From Valencia hispanica (taxonomy: Eukaryota > Chordata > Actinopteri > Cyprinodontiformes > Valenciidae): a stretch of 64,000 nucleotides of DNA. The stretch covers positions 49,978,041 to 50,042,040 of the forward strand of contig OY747714.1 of NCBI GenBank assembly GCA_963556495.2, in the 5' to 3' direction. A model generated the notes under the pieces. That model worked only from the letters and a program-made list of their open reading frames with translations. It was not told the origin of the DNA and did no database searches. Below, one piece after another: positions 34,381 to 46,564 of the stretch (positions within the stretch are counted from its first letter, which is position 1; every line of letters starts with the position of its first letter). Both the position numbers and the translations under genes were made by a program.

Positions 34381-34965
34381 ATGATCTATTGTCTACCCCA
34401 CTATCCTCTGCTGTGCTTTACTCTTCCCCTCAATACTGAAGTAATCAAAATGATTAAAAAGTCCAAATCTTCCACCTGTCTCCTCGACCCCCTCCCAACA
34501 GTAATTGTTAAAGCCTGCTTATCATCATTAGACCCTCTCATTACTGCCATCACTCATTCCTCCCTCAATCATGGAATTGTATCTGCAAATTTCAAAACTG
34601 CCTGTCACTCCAATCCTTAAAAAACCTCCTGCCCATCCCAATAACTTATCATTTATGGCCAATATCAAACCTCTTTCATTTCAAAACTTTTTACGTCCCA
34701 ACTTCAAACTCATCTGAGCAAGAATCACATCTATGAAAGGTTTCAGCAGTCAGCAGCTTTCTCCCCCTCCTCAGCACAAAAACCGCTCTGATTGAAATCA
34801 CTAACAACCTGCTGATGGCTGCAGATCCAGATCTCATTACCATCCTCATTCTTCTCAACCACATTGCTGCATTTTATACCATGTCCCACCATATTCTTCT
34901 CAACAAACTCACTTCCATTTGAACTGTGATAAACCTGAGCTCTTACATGTTAGGACACCATCTAC
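34381..34965 (+). mobile_element. LINE reverse-transcriptase fragment (Rex/L2-like)
   Basis: The plus strand reads KSSTCLLDPLPTVIVKACL and then SSLNHGIVSANFKTA, with frame breaks followed by VTPILKKPPAHPNNLS. This is the conserved N-terminal RT block of L2/Rex-like elements. Dead by frameshift. Confidence 0.7.
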
Positions 34966-35009
34966 ATGAACCAAATCAAGAGGTACAGACTCGAGTCAAT
35001 ATTAGTAAA

Positions 35010-35285
35010 ATGGCAAATGGCCTGTACTTGTATAGCACTATATCTAGTCCTTAGGACCCCAAATCCCTTCCCACTACATTTAGACAATCACCCATTCACG
35101 CACATATCCAGTGCTGTCAGTGGTGATGGCACACTGACAGCGAGGCTGCCGAACAGCAGTAGGCAAGGCAAGTGAACTTTCTTGCCCAAGGACACAGTGA
35201 CTGAGACAGATGGACCAGGGGTTCTAACCAGCAACCCTCCGGTTATAGGACGAGTTCCTACCTCCTGCACCATGGTTGCCCTAAA
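35010..35285 (-). repeat. SINE, reverse orientation
   Basis: 'atggcctgtacttgtatagc', 'caaggacacagtgactgaga' and 'cagcaaccctccggttatag' match the other SINE copies in reverse. Confidence 0.75.
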
Positions 35286-35922
35286 ATAACAGAGGAGAAG
35301 TGTCAAACAACCATTTTTTGCAACACTCTGTTTAAGTACATCTACATATAATACACCATTGGAAAGCTAAGATTCCAATGATGTAGTTTTTAATTACTTT
35401 TTTATCCTGTAGGAGTTACAGCAGCTGTATCGCCGTCGCCTGAATATTTTTTATCTCAGGCTGAGACAAAACGATATGCAGGTAAAGTACTGTTGTTTAG
35501 TCTACAAACTCTCAGGAATTACATTTTAACGTTATCTGGTTTCATAGATAATCTCGGAACTTTATTACAAGTTGTAAAATGTACAATTACAATAGTAAAT
35601 TCAGAAGTACCCAAAGAGTATACCCAAATAATAGTACTACTTCCAATTATCTGTACTCAAGTAAAAAGTAGCCATTCAAGAAATTACTCCAGAGAGTAAA
35701 AAAGTATTTGGTAGAAAGGCTTCTTGAGTACTGGGTAACATCTGATTTTATATTTTTTAAATGATGTCACCAGACATTAAAAAGTATTATGTTATGGGCA
35801 TATTCTTGTTTTTTTAAAGACAAAATGGAAAGAAATGGATACAAATAAAGAACATAATAACAAAATAACTAAGTGTAAGCAGAAGAAACACTTCATTATA
35901 ATACCACTACTTACAGTAGGTG

Positions 35923-35952
<30 letters not shown>
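35286..35952. repeat. MITE-like repeat, left part, and (TA)n
   Basis: 'gtactcaagtaaaaagtagcc' style blocks and 'ttgagtactgggtaac' resemble a common fish repeat whose other end ('ttgaaggtactcagtgg') lies at 36885. The element at 35953-36741 and the TA runs separate the two parts. (TA)n covers about 35926-35952. Confidence 0.45.
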
Positions 35953-35954
<2 letters not shown>

Positions 35955-36740
35955 GCTGTCAAACGGTTAAAATTTTTAATCTAATTAATCACAGGGTAGC
36001 TGTAAATTAATCACGATTAATTAACATTCCCAAATATGACCGAAAAAGTAACATTTTTGGTGTAAATAAAGGACCAAACCGGAAGCTGTTGCTCTTTTTT
36101 TTTTTTAAGGAAATACAGGAGAGATGGATGGAAATTTTGTTTTGAATTCCACAATCACATTTACACGTGGAGCTTTTTACCCATTTATCTTTTAGCCAGT
36201 TGCTGAGGCAAACTAACTGGTTAACATTTTCTGAATGTAAAGCTGACAGTTTCTTATTCAATTTTGGACAACCCTGACCATCCTCTTCATGGGACTATCC
36301 TACAACAACGGTGTCTTCGGCAGGAGGCTTCTTAAGTTTTGCTGCGACACAGACTGCCACAGTAGATCATTCCTGCTTACAGCCATCAGGATCTACAATA
36401 GCTCCTTGAAAAATTAAATAATATGAGCTACAATAACACTTCATTTCTCTCTTGAAGAAAAGTATTAAGTATTAAGTATATTTTAATTGAAATATTCTGA
36501 CTAATAGAGGGATCATTTGTTTATCAACACCGAACCTTTACATTACTCCCTGGTTCCCACTGTTATTATTTGCAGTCACCAAACAGTTGTCATACTGTTT
36601 ACATGACAAGCGAGCACTGAAAGCAGCGCAGGTTTAATTGTGGGGTAAACAGGGCAGGTCATTCTGTGCATGCGTTAAAAAAATTTAATGGCATTAATTC
36701 CACAAATTAATCAACACACAATGCATTAATTTTGACAGCC

Positions 36741-36741
<1 letters not shown>
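35953..36741. mobile_element. DNA element with GGGCTGTCAAA inverted termini
   Basis: It begins gggctgtcaaa and ends tttgacagccc, with subterminal 'taattaatcac' / 'aaattaatcaa' type sequence, inserted in TA-rich DNA. Length 789 bp. No transposase frame. A related end fragment lies at about 48120-48225. Confidence 0.7.
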
Positions 36742-36802
<61 letters not shown>

Positions 36803-36822
36803 TACACATACACACACACAAA
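36742..36822. repeat. (TA)n(CA)n microsatellite
   Basis: Pure ta repeats followed by ca repeats. Confidence 0.9.
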
Positions 36823-37260
36823 CTGTAGATGTGTGTCTGTCTGGTTTATTCTTATTAAAACATGTTCATTCTTCATTTCATTGAAGGTACTCAGTGGGTA
36901 GAGCATCTCGAAATTTTACTAAAGTAAGAGTAGTGATATTTCTTAATATTAATCAAGTTAATTTTACCACCTCTGAGTATAACAACCTGTACATAATAAT
37001 CATAAACTATATTTGAAAGTCAGAATACAATCAAGCACTTTCAAATATTCATTTGATCTTATGACTTATTTGAGTGCATAATGCGGTTGTAAAAATGTTT
37101 ATTATTTGAAATCAGAAAAAATATCATTGGAGTATGCTCTCTGTGTATTATCATATTCACCTTAAATATAATATAATTTTGATGTCTTATAAAAACTATA
37201 GACTACACATTTATATTAAAAATGAATTTGTTCTGTATTTCTCCTTAACCAGAGTAGACC
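36823..37260. other. AT-rich stretch without a gene
   Basis: Includes the probable right end of the repeat that starts near 35460. Nothing else seen. Confidence 0.35.
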
Positions 37261-39285
37261 CCTGTACTACAGGATTAACCTGAGGGTTCCATTCCTGAAC
37301 CATTGTTTTTCAACCAGGAACATCCTAGATCGAACTTCTGCTTAAGCAGGGAGTCTCTTGCAGTGCTGCTTCATCTCCTGAACCAGGATTGGCTAGATGG
37401 TTGGAGTGCCACGATTAAGACCCTGGTGTTTCTTTTCTGGTTGGCAAGCAGAACATCCTATAGGGTGGTGTTGGGGACACACAGCCATTGGGTGGCGCTA
37501 ACCCACATTCTAGCTCTGACAGGAGGAGAAGAAGAGGACCAGAGGTTATATAAGGCACCGCCACAGATATCCACTCCCTCTCCAGTTCTGGCTTTCAGCC
37601 AAACAGCGCCAGGAGAGATCCATGTTTCCTTCGCTGGCGAGGGAAAAGACGCGAGTTCTGAGAGGAACTCACTCCGAGGACGACAATACTGCTGATCAAC
37701 CAGGTGAATCAAACCCAGTGTTTTGAGATAAACCCCACTGTTCCGCCCTGAGCCCTGCTTTCTGAAAAGATGCTGCCGTATGAAGCGAGCCGCTAACAGC
37801 AACCGAATGCCACAGAACCGGGGCGAGACTGGAGCGTTACCCCACCGCGACCACGCCTGGGACAATGCTATCTTGAACCTGCAGAGAAGGTACTGTGTCA
37901 GTGAACTGAGGTGCAGCTGATCGCTGTTTAGCAAGCCGAAGAGGACGACACACCGTCCAAGCTAATGCTACCCGCGATTCAACAGCTATAATCCTCCCAC
38001 TGCTAACGGACCGTAGCTGTGGTTAGCCTGCGGGCTAACGTTGTGTTAGCTTCCCCCATCATCCACGGAGCAACCTGGAGAACTTTAACCGTTCAATAAG
38101 GTCTGTCTGGGCAGAGGCGAGATTAGTTTAATTTAAACAAGATTTAAGGGTTGTTTATTTTCACTGTGATTTGTTACTTTGTGTAAGATTTCATTTATTG
38201 TTCGGGTACAAACAGGCCGGTCGGCCTGGAGGTTTAAACTGTGATTCGAGGTTTCCGATGGAAAGTCGTTTTATATCCTGCAACCTGAGTTACTCGATCC
38301 GACAGTTTTCCTTTGTTTGGTGTTTAATAAATGATCCAGAGCGACTTTAAGCAGCGCCATGTGAGTTAGCTGTAAGCTACATGCTCTAGCGAACCACGTG
38401 GGCCATTGACGGCCTTTTATCCATGAACAATAAAGACTGCCGTTAATGCTATTCAAAATAGAGATCGACTTTAAAACAGATAATTTAAAAACTAAACTAA
38501 CCTTTTAAGTCCTTTTTGAAACCGCCTTCTTGGTAAGTCAACATACTAAATTAGATCGACATAATTGGTACAGCCCTTAATGTCAACATAAAGTCTAAAT
38601 ATTAAATTAGATCAATCAATGCGGTGACCGATCCATTAAATATAATCAATTATCTAAAGGTTATTGATTTCTAATTCAGCAAATGGTTTAATGAAACATT
38701 GCTTCTTCCAAACAATGTTTTTCTTCACTTCTGCTTTGCATTGTGAACTGGTGGTTTGGAAACAAACCAGAATCTGCTGATTAGTCTTAAACTAATCGCA
38801 ATTAGTTAAAAATAACTTAGCTTAATTCCCAACGCTGTTCAATACAAGCCTTGGTCTTTGAGCAAACATTCATTCTGAACTGTGACATCATTATCAATTT
38901 ATTGTTTCTATTTCTGTGCATTTTTATCACTTTTACTGTTTTACTTCGGAGTGTGAGTTTTATCGTTATTCTTTTCTTAGTAGTGTAGTTGTGTTTTACT
39001 AGTTTGGTGAGTTTTTTGATTAAAGTAGGTTAACTGAAAGTGAATTCTTGTTGTAATAAACTCTTGTATTTTGGAAAACTGTTGTTATTTCACCTATATG
39101 TGTACTAACTTGATGTTCAGGTACGCCAAGAACTTATTCCTTCATATATTGTTTAATTATCTCAGCCTTATCAGGCAGGTAATCATAAACATAAACGGAG
39201 ACTGAACAATTTGGCTATTGATATTCCTGGAATCCAGGTGGTGCCCTAAACGAGGTAATTTTTACATAAAATTATTAATCTGATT
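37261..39285. mobile_element. Possible degenerate LTR-type element
   Basis: A TATA-like 'gttatataagg' (37540s), later 'gtaataaactcttgtattttgg' style poly(A)-signal sequence in shorter blocks (39052), and 'tggtgccctaaac' (39238), which faintly recalls a primer-binding site. Termini were not established and no gag or pol frame was found. Reading frames on both strands lack motifs. This could equally be unrelated unique DNA. Confidence 0.22.
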
Positions 39286-39985
39286 AATAATTGCCCCAAG
39301 CAGTTGGTGCAATCCACAGATCAAACCTCCGAGTGGTACTGATGCTCATTGCTACAGAGACAGGAGACTGTTTCCTTCCATCATCCTGCAGGCTGTTTGT
39401 GACAATCAGGGCCCCTTTATTGACACCTACGAGGGATGGCTTGGGTCAGTGCACAACTCCTGGGTTCCCCCGCCACAGCCAGTAGGCAGTCGGTCTATCC
39501 TCCTCCAGGGACCTTCATCGTCCCAGATGGTGGGTGCCCATGCCTCCAATGTCCACTCTCCCTCATTACGCCCTACAAACAACTTAATTAAGGTGTGGCA
39601 GCCCTGCGCTTCAACAACCTTCGTTCCATGATAGAGCATGCTTTTGGAATAATGAAGACAAGATTCAGAGGCATCTTCCTGCATTTTCTTGAGGTGCACC
39701 AAACCTTTGTACCTCATGTAAGTGAACATAGTGGCTTTTCCATTTATTTTGAATATATTTCTATTCATTCATTTATATATATTACAGGTCATAACCGCTT
39801 GTGCCATCCTCCACAACATCTGCCTCAGTGTTGGCGACATTGTGAGCCTGAGGAAGATGCTGGAGATGATGAGGGTGAGACTGGTTTTGAGGCCATCACC
39901 AGTGTTCTCTGGCTGGACCAACTGTGTTCTGAGGTGTCTGCCCTGGAGGAGTTACCACCAGATCATGCCTACTGTTAACAGGTAA
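39286..39985 (+). pseudogene. PIF/Harbinger transposase remnant
   Basis: Broken over several frames. It shows AVGAIH at the position of the first catalytic Asp motif (Asp replaced by His), then QGPFIDTY-like and SVHNS segments, then ALRFNNLRSMIEHAFGIMKT, the region with the catalytic Glu and the conserved RFR, and VITACAILHNICLSVGDI, the conserved LHN end. Several frameshifts and stops make it inactive. A Myb-like partner gene lies downstream on the other strand. Confidence 0.75.
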
Positions 39986-40483
39986 CTACATAATCTAGAT
40001 AAGTTTAAAAAAGCCCCCTATCATTTTTGTACAATAGTGTTAAGATTGTGTATTTATTATCTCCTGTTAGCCCATTTATGGATACTTCTTAGTCAAGGAG
40101 CTGCCATCGATAGCCAGCCCTGCAAACCCTGTGGATGGGTGATCAAGCTCTCGCTGCAGACCACCCAGTAGGATGTTCCAGTTGTCAACCAGAAAGGACC
40201 ATCCACAGGTCTCAGTTACAAAACTCCATCCATCTTTGTTCAGCAGATTCAACGACACTACCAGAGACTTCCTGCTTGAAATGTTTAATGAAACGGTCTT
40301 GAAACAGGAAACTCAGGTTAATCCCGCAAGCACTATATAACATGTATTATTTACTTTATGTTATTTCATCTTTACATTTTCATACAATATTTTTTCATAG
40401 ATCATTTGAAAGTCATCACAATATGTTGCATATTCATATTTGTATTTAAAAAAAATCTGTAAATAAAGGGTTAAAATAAATTC
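39986..40483. mobile_element. Harbinger element, non-coding part
   Basis: It lies between the transposase remnant and the LTR insertion and probably belongs to the same element. No intact frame. Confidence 0.4.
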
Positions 40484-41083
40484 TGTCATGTTTTGAGGTT
40501 AGGGAGGACCCAAATGCAGCAATGTACAAACAAAATGATTTAATGAAAAACACAAGAAACGGAGACTTACAGAACTCAGGAGGGCACAGGCAGCAAACAG
40601 GGAAAAACAGGAACCAAAACGGGCAACAATGAGGGCAGGAACCGGCAAGGGAAGAGCAACAGCGAACCAGCAAGTAGTGACTGAAGGAGAGGTCAATATA
40701 TACTGGGGAGGAAATGAGGACGTGACTGAGAAGACCAATGATCAATTAGTGGGAGCAGATGCAGGTGGGAGGGAGAGAGCAGGTGGAAGTAATCAACTGG
40801 GACAGGACGTAAAAAGGCTGGGAGACAGAAAACTCTTAAGAAACTAAAGATAATAAGTCTGGAAGGGAATCTAAGGAAACACTGGAAAACAGAAGGAGGA
40901 ATAAAATCTAACAACTAACTGGGACTAATGAAGGATAAGTATTAATAGGAACTTGGGGAAAATAGAGATTAACACAAACCAGGGCAACCAAACACAAGAC
41001 CACCAGAGGGAGACAAAGAACAACTAAAACATAATAGAACTAAATAAGGAAAAACAAAACACAAACACCCAGGAACCATGACA
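40484..41083 (-). mobile_element. Solo LTR, family 1, copy b
   Basis: Begins TGTCATG, ends CATGACA, with a perfect 5-bp target duplication AATTC (40479-40483 and 41084-41088). It is nearly identical to the copy at 8755-9336 and is inserted inside the Harbinger relic. On the minus strand, TATA-like and AATAAA-like motifs are in LTR order. Confidence 0.75.
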
Positions 41084-41935
41084 AATTCATGACAATGACG
41101 TTTTGATTTTATACATTTATTTATGACATAATAAACATCTGGTAACAAAACAAACTCAAACAGTTTTTTTAACTAATCAACAACTGATGTTTTAGAACTT
41201 ATTTACAGTACAACTCATATTTAACTCATTTTTGACTACTTTTCCAGCAGTGTAAAAAGTCTATCAAACGTCTCCGTCCTCTCCGCTCTTCTGTCCTCCC
41301 TGATTAGATCTAGAAGCTCATCACTGTTCTTTCTCTTTTTTCTTCCTACAGGAGGCTAACTCCTCCCTGCCTCACTTTCTTCTTCCTCACTCTCCTCTCT
41401 TCCTCCCACTGCTGTACTTGGCCCTGTAGTTTCCTCATTGATAGAGGAAATTAGGACAGGAGGCCTAGTTGAAGACCTCTGTCCTAATACCTCAACCATG
41501 AGGTCATACTGTACCAGGGCCAAGTGGCAGCAGTGGGCTTCCCACTCACTCCTCTCCTGACCCTGGATACTTGCATTCCTGAACACATGACATCATAAAT
41601 CACAGTTGATACAAATAGCTACAAACCTTTTTAGAACATTTAAATGTAACATGCGTTAAATATGAATGCATGTACATACTTTTGATTTTTTTAAGTTTGT
41701 CCCACTTCTTTGTTTGCCTGCATGGGGGAAACCTTCTCCTGCCGGCCCTTTTTTTCCAGAATTGTCCTAGTACTGTAACATACATGTAAAACAAATCGGA
41801 AGAGAAAACTGGGCAACTGTGTTGATGCCTTCTTGCAAAATCAGTTTTCACAGCAAAACACAAAAGGAGCTAAACTTCATTGAGACTCTGAAAAGTTAGA
41901 TGTGTAAATGGATACATTCTTGTACCTCCATGACA
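41084..41935 (-). pseudogene. Harbinger Myb/SANT-like partner gene remnant
   Basis: The minus strand reads FWKKRAGRRRFPPCRQTKKWDKLKKIK, given here in shorter blocks: GRRRFPP, then KKWDKLKKIK, which matches the TKKWxNLKxKYK motif of Harbinger Myb-like proteins. The C-terminal acidic part (EESEEEESEAGRS) follows at 41356-41586. Opposite orientation to the transposase, as is usual in this superfamily. Spliced or broken between the two parts. Confidence 0.55.
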
Positions 41936-43860
41936 GAGCGGCCCAATATTTGGCTCTAGTGAAGAGGTGGTTGTTCTCAGTTTTAAACTACGGGGGCCCC
42001 CAATGCGAGCTGAGACCGCTATACAAGCATGTTTACTGTACAATTTGAGACATATTGTCTACTGACGTTCATCAAATAAGCCTCTGCATGCATGCACATG
42101 AGGTGAACTAGATTTATTTTATAGATTTATGTTACTTTTAGTCACTTGCTAAAGTGATCTGCTTCACACGAGCCCTTTGAGTCAATAGAGTTGCCACAAC
42201 AGACAAACAAATACATTATTTATGCGGAATCGAGCAATTATGTGCTGGTCTGTGAACAGTCCAGTATGAAAGGAAACAAAACAAATGCAGCAACTGAAAA
42301 GAGAGAATACAGTGACATCTTTCAGCACACTGATGAGTGTCTTGCTTTCTTGTCCATGATCCCTGAAAGACATCTATCCAGATACATGGAATAGCGACCT
42401 GTTCAGGGTACCGTGCCTCTCACCCAATGATCATTGGAGGTAGGTAACAGCTCCCCCACAACCCTGCAAATATAAGCGGTATGGATAGATATCTATGTAT
42501 GCATGTAAAGACAACATGGGCCTACCACCTCCAGACCCAAGTTTTCTGCAATTTCCTTCCACAATTTAAAAGTCTGCTGCACATCTTTGTACTCCTTGTG
42601 TCACATAACTATTCATATCTTCTGACTTCTTCTGCCAAACATTCTCCGATTTGATCCATGTCTGCTGCAGTCTTTGCTGTTGACAAATTTAAAGGAAGTG
42701 GCGTGCTGACCAATCAAAGACGTGCGTCCTCCGAAGCTTTCAATGGACTTTTAAGAGATTGGGCACATCTCCATCACCCTCTGCAGGAGTCAATGGATGA
42801 TGGAGTTGTGTGTCTCTACATCCTCACTGACGTGGAAGTGTAAACTAGCTAATTCTCTACCAACGCCCAGGGGTAGAGTTTGTAGTTGGGCTGGTTCAGC
42901 AGACAGGGTAGGTCAGAAAGGAGGTGCAACAAAGTCAAAGTCTTTTCATCCATTTATTTATTTACCCAGGCTGAGGAAAGTTATGGTTTTGGTTTTAGAG
43001 AGATCATAAAATAAAATAATTTGAAAAAATCCTCAGACCAATAACGTTTTGGTTTCCCAAAGCAAACTGAAACATACAACAACCATGACAGGAGCTAGAA
43101 TTAGAGGGGTGGACTTTTTTATTGTACATTGCGTAAAAGCAAAAAGTTGGCCTCGACTTATAAACATGAAGTTTAAATACACAATTCATGACATAGAGAT
43201 ATGCCTTTTTTACATAGGCTTACAGTAAATACATATGCTAATATGTTAAGCTGAGAGCAAAAAGCATGATAAAAATCTATTCAACCTTAAGCTGGTCATT
43301 CTGCTTAAATCACCAATCATTACCTAATTCCTCTCTGTTCTGGACCAAAGAACTCTGAACTCCTGTTGAGTTCACAGCCTTCTTTCTAGAGAAAAGCTGT
43401 TGTAGTAGATCAGTGTGTGGAAACGTAACAATGTAGGTTGGTGAGGAAACGCAAGAAGATACAAGAAATAAAACAAAAGTCTGACTTTGTGGTCTTTGAC
43501 ATTCTTTTGATTGATTGAACTGATCTATGCAACTTCCCCCCAGATGACAGAACTCCTACCCATCAGCTCTAAAGCTGGATCCAGACACTCTGAAAAAGGA
43601 AAGCTCATTTTGGTCACTTGGATCTGGGATCCTGTCCTTTTGGTCATGATCCATGATCCCATGACCTAATTTTTTTACCTACCACCATAAGCCTCCTAAA
43701 TAAGGTTTAACTTTTATGACTTATGTCTTTATGTGATATTGTTTTGCACGTGTTAAATATTGTGACTTAACTTGCTGCAAAGCAAATTTACCGCAGGGTT
43801 TGAATTGAATTGAGGGTTGGAACATGGATGGACCAGTTAAACTGAATTACTGCACACAAT
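41936..43860. other. Gene-poor stretch with a SINE-tail fragment
   Basis: 42385-42490 ('gcgacctgttcagggtacc', 'ataagcggtatggatag') is a fragment of the common fish repeat tail. The rest is unassigned. Confidence 0.4.
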
Positions 43861-43896
43861 CCTCCTTTCTCTGGTCGAGGACCATGGCTTCACATT

Positions 43897-43960
43897 TCAA
43901 ACTCCCAGAAAGTTCCCATAGAGCTGAAAACCGCTCCAGTACACAGTGTAGTCTGTGACC
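43897..43960 (-). other. Isolated exon-like segment
   Basis: On the minus strand 'ctttttcag' precedes a frame reading VTDYTVYWSGFQLYGNFLGV and then a stop. It looks like a terminal coding exon of an unknown gene, but no other exon is visible. Could be chance. Confidence 0.2.
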
Positions 43961-44234
43961 TGAAAAAGGAAACAGAACAATGTTTTCTGTGAAAAGCCAA
44001 GATGAGACTTATGCTTCCAAACCAGACACTTTAACTCGAGATCCTGTCCACAAACATCACAACCAAGGCGTTGCCCTGGCAGAGTCCTAGCTTCACTGGC
44101 AACCAGTGTTGACAAGATTTTTAATGTCGTATATGATACAATGTATGAGTTCAAAAAGAGACTTGAAATTGTTGAATTGAAGAAGTCATCATAATTTCTA
44201 TTCTGTTCTGTGAAATGGATCAAAGTAACTCAGT

Positions 44235-44420
44235 AAAAAGTTGTGAGATTGCTGTACCACATTTTTAAAGCCATATGAACAGAAACAATCAACAGTTCCA
44301 GTTTTTAAACTCCATAACATGTTAAAATGTAATATTTCCTCACTGAACTATTCTGACTCTTCTGTGTTTTATTGCAGGACAGAGAAATCGTATACATTTT
44401 TTAAATCATATTTTTGGCTT
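44235..44420 (+). pseudogene. Possible V-set exon relic of a different family
   Basis: The plus strand encodes MLKCNISSLNYSDSSVFYCR followed by TEKSYTFF. The D-S-x-V-F-Y-C pattern after a leucine-rich strand is the F-strand signature of V-type Ig domains, unlike the ECYV form of the cluster. No start, first cysteine or splice borders were found, and a LINE-like repeat follows at 44530. Confidence 0.3.
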
Positions 44421-44529
44421 ATAAAGACCGCATATCCTCACAACATGAACATCCTAATGTATTTCCAAGAGCTCCTTCATCACCTCCTGATCATCATGCT
44501 GTTCTCTTCACACCACCTGAAAGTGTTAA

Positions 44530-45540
44530 TTCAATTCAATTCAGTTTATTTATACGGCGCCGATTCACAACAGATGTCATCTCAAGGCACTTAACAAGAA
44601 AAGTCATTTCAATTCAATCAAACATTCCAGTTAAAGAGTGGAAAACCGCCAACAGGGGGAGACAAATAACTTCCTCTGGACCAACAGACACATTTACTCC
44701 GTCACAGCTTATGAAAGCTGAATATTTACTATAATAGGGTCAGATAGGTGATCAATTTCATAGAAATGAGTATGTCAACCAATATCTATCTAATGAGAAA
44801 AAATAATGAAGTACAATCTGTAAGTTTTGAGTTTTAATTGTAAATTTCCCTCTTTGTTGTAATCTGTCTCTAGGAGACTGTCTGGAAATGAAAAAGAAAA
44901 GAAAACTCAAGTTGAGCATGAAGGAAGAATATAAAATATATTCAATCTAACCTTTGTACTGTAAAAAGGTCAAGGTCAAATTTAGTTGTATAGCACATTT
45001 ATAGCAGTCAAAGCTGCCCCAAAGTGCTGAACAACATAACACAACTATAATAACAATAACACAGGATACTGCAGATACAAATAGACAACACAGAAAAATA
45101 AAAGAAGCACAAGTAGAAACCATTTAGTCAGTGAAATTAACCTCTAACCAATTGGATTCTCAGTCATCCTGTCTTAAACGTCAAATCAAAAAGATTTGTT
45201 TTAAGTTGGGACTTGAAGTGCTCTAAACTCTGGGAAGCTTTTAAATGAGGAGGTAGACTGTTCCACATCCTCGGGCCAGCCACCGAAAACGTTCTATCGC
45301 CACGAGTCTTTAAGCGGGTTTCTGGGACTAATAGAAGCACCTCAGAGCTCGACCTCAACCGTCTGGCAGGAGAGTAAATTGTCAGCATTTCAGAGATGTA
45401 AGATGGAGCAAGACCACACAAAGATGAAAAAATAGACAATGAGGATGTGACTAGACAGGTTCCACCAGTCTGGCTGAAACAACTTAGAGAACCCTCATGC
45501 AGCTGGGAGAGAACTATATAACAACCATAAATCAAACAGC
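44530..45540 (-). mobile_element. LINE remnants (Rex/L2-like)
   Basis: The minus strand at 45164-45420 reads LAPSYISEMLTIYSPARRLR and then RTFSVAGPRMWNSLPPHLK followed by FKSQLKTNLF, the C-terminal end of this LINE class. 44530-44700 and 44965-45050 are 3' UTR type sequence ('gtttatttatacggcgccg', 'tatagcacatttatagc'). Confidence 0.7.
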
Positions 45541-46564
45541 TTTTCTATATATGACCCGACCAACATGTACCCAACCTGTCCCAATCATTGCTGGAGAAAT
45601 CAGCCCTGCAGTCCTACAAGAGTAGACGGGTTTATAGAATGAATGCATGGTTTGATGGACAGATGAAAGCATGAATCTTTCATTTTGTTTTTATAGAGCT
45701 GCTCAGACCTGTTCTCTATCCCATAATCAACAACACGCCTTGTTCTCAATAGGATTACTCGAAGCCTTCAGTGCTTTCGTCATGCATCAGTTAAAAACTG
45801 ACAACCATTTACAGTGTTGTGTGAAAGCTGAAACATAGCTTGATGTTCAGTATTGGCTTGACTTTTTTTTAATTTGATTTAATTTCAATAAACTGAAAGC
45901 AGCTGCATGAAAACTGTGGCCATAAAACCTTTAATTTCCCCTAAGCAGAAGCAAATGATTACTGGTGTTACACCAACTTGCTGCTGACACAACACAGAGG
46001 GAGAGGAACTGGTTGTTATCAGGTTCTGTCATGTCTGCTCCAAGTCTCAAGTTCAAACAACAACAGTCTAAAAGTTCCCAGCATGCAGAGCTGGAAGAGC
46101 TGAAGCCACAGCAGAGAAACTCAGGCAGCTGGGGAAACCTGGAAGGTTTCATTAAAACTGCATTCAGTCACAGATTCATTCAGATCATCCTAATCAGGAA
46201 ACAGGTTAAAAATTCAGTTAAATATTAAAGAAAAATTGGTTCTATTCTCCAGCATACAAATAAAAGATGAATAAAATGTTCTGAAAGGATCAGTAATACC
46301 AGAGCAGGTCTGCGTCTCCATTTAAACTTCCTCATTCTCTCCCTTATACAGCTAAGGATTCTCATCTTATCATCTGAAAAAAGAAAGGTTTAGATTTTAA
46401 TGAGGTTTTGTGAAAACCTTTTTCTCTTTGTTTAATCTAATTCAGCAGAAGGGTCTTAGACCGATTCAACAGTGATGTTTGTACTGTGGGAGGGTTTCAT
46501 CAACCCTACTGATTACTGACTCAAATGAACAGGATGGCACATCAGGGTAGCTGACTGGCAGAGG
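45541..46564. repeat. Flank with segmental duplication block C, copy 1
   Basis: 45905-46040 matches 53885-54020 and 58040-58110: 'actgtggccat', 'agcagaagca', 'gctgctgacacaacacag' type sequence and 'ttatcaggttctgtc'. The rest is unassigned. Confidence 0.5.

Noticed and set aside
37458..37934. Minus-strand frame of 158 codons
   Set aside because: No recognisable motif; lies in a suspected degenerate repeat.
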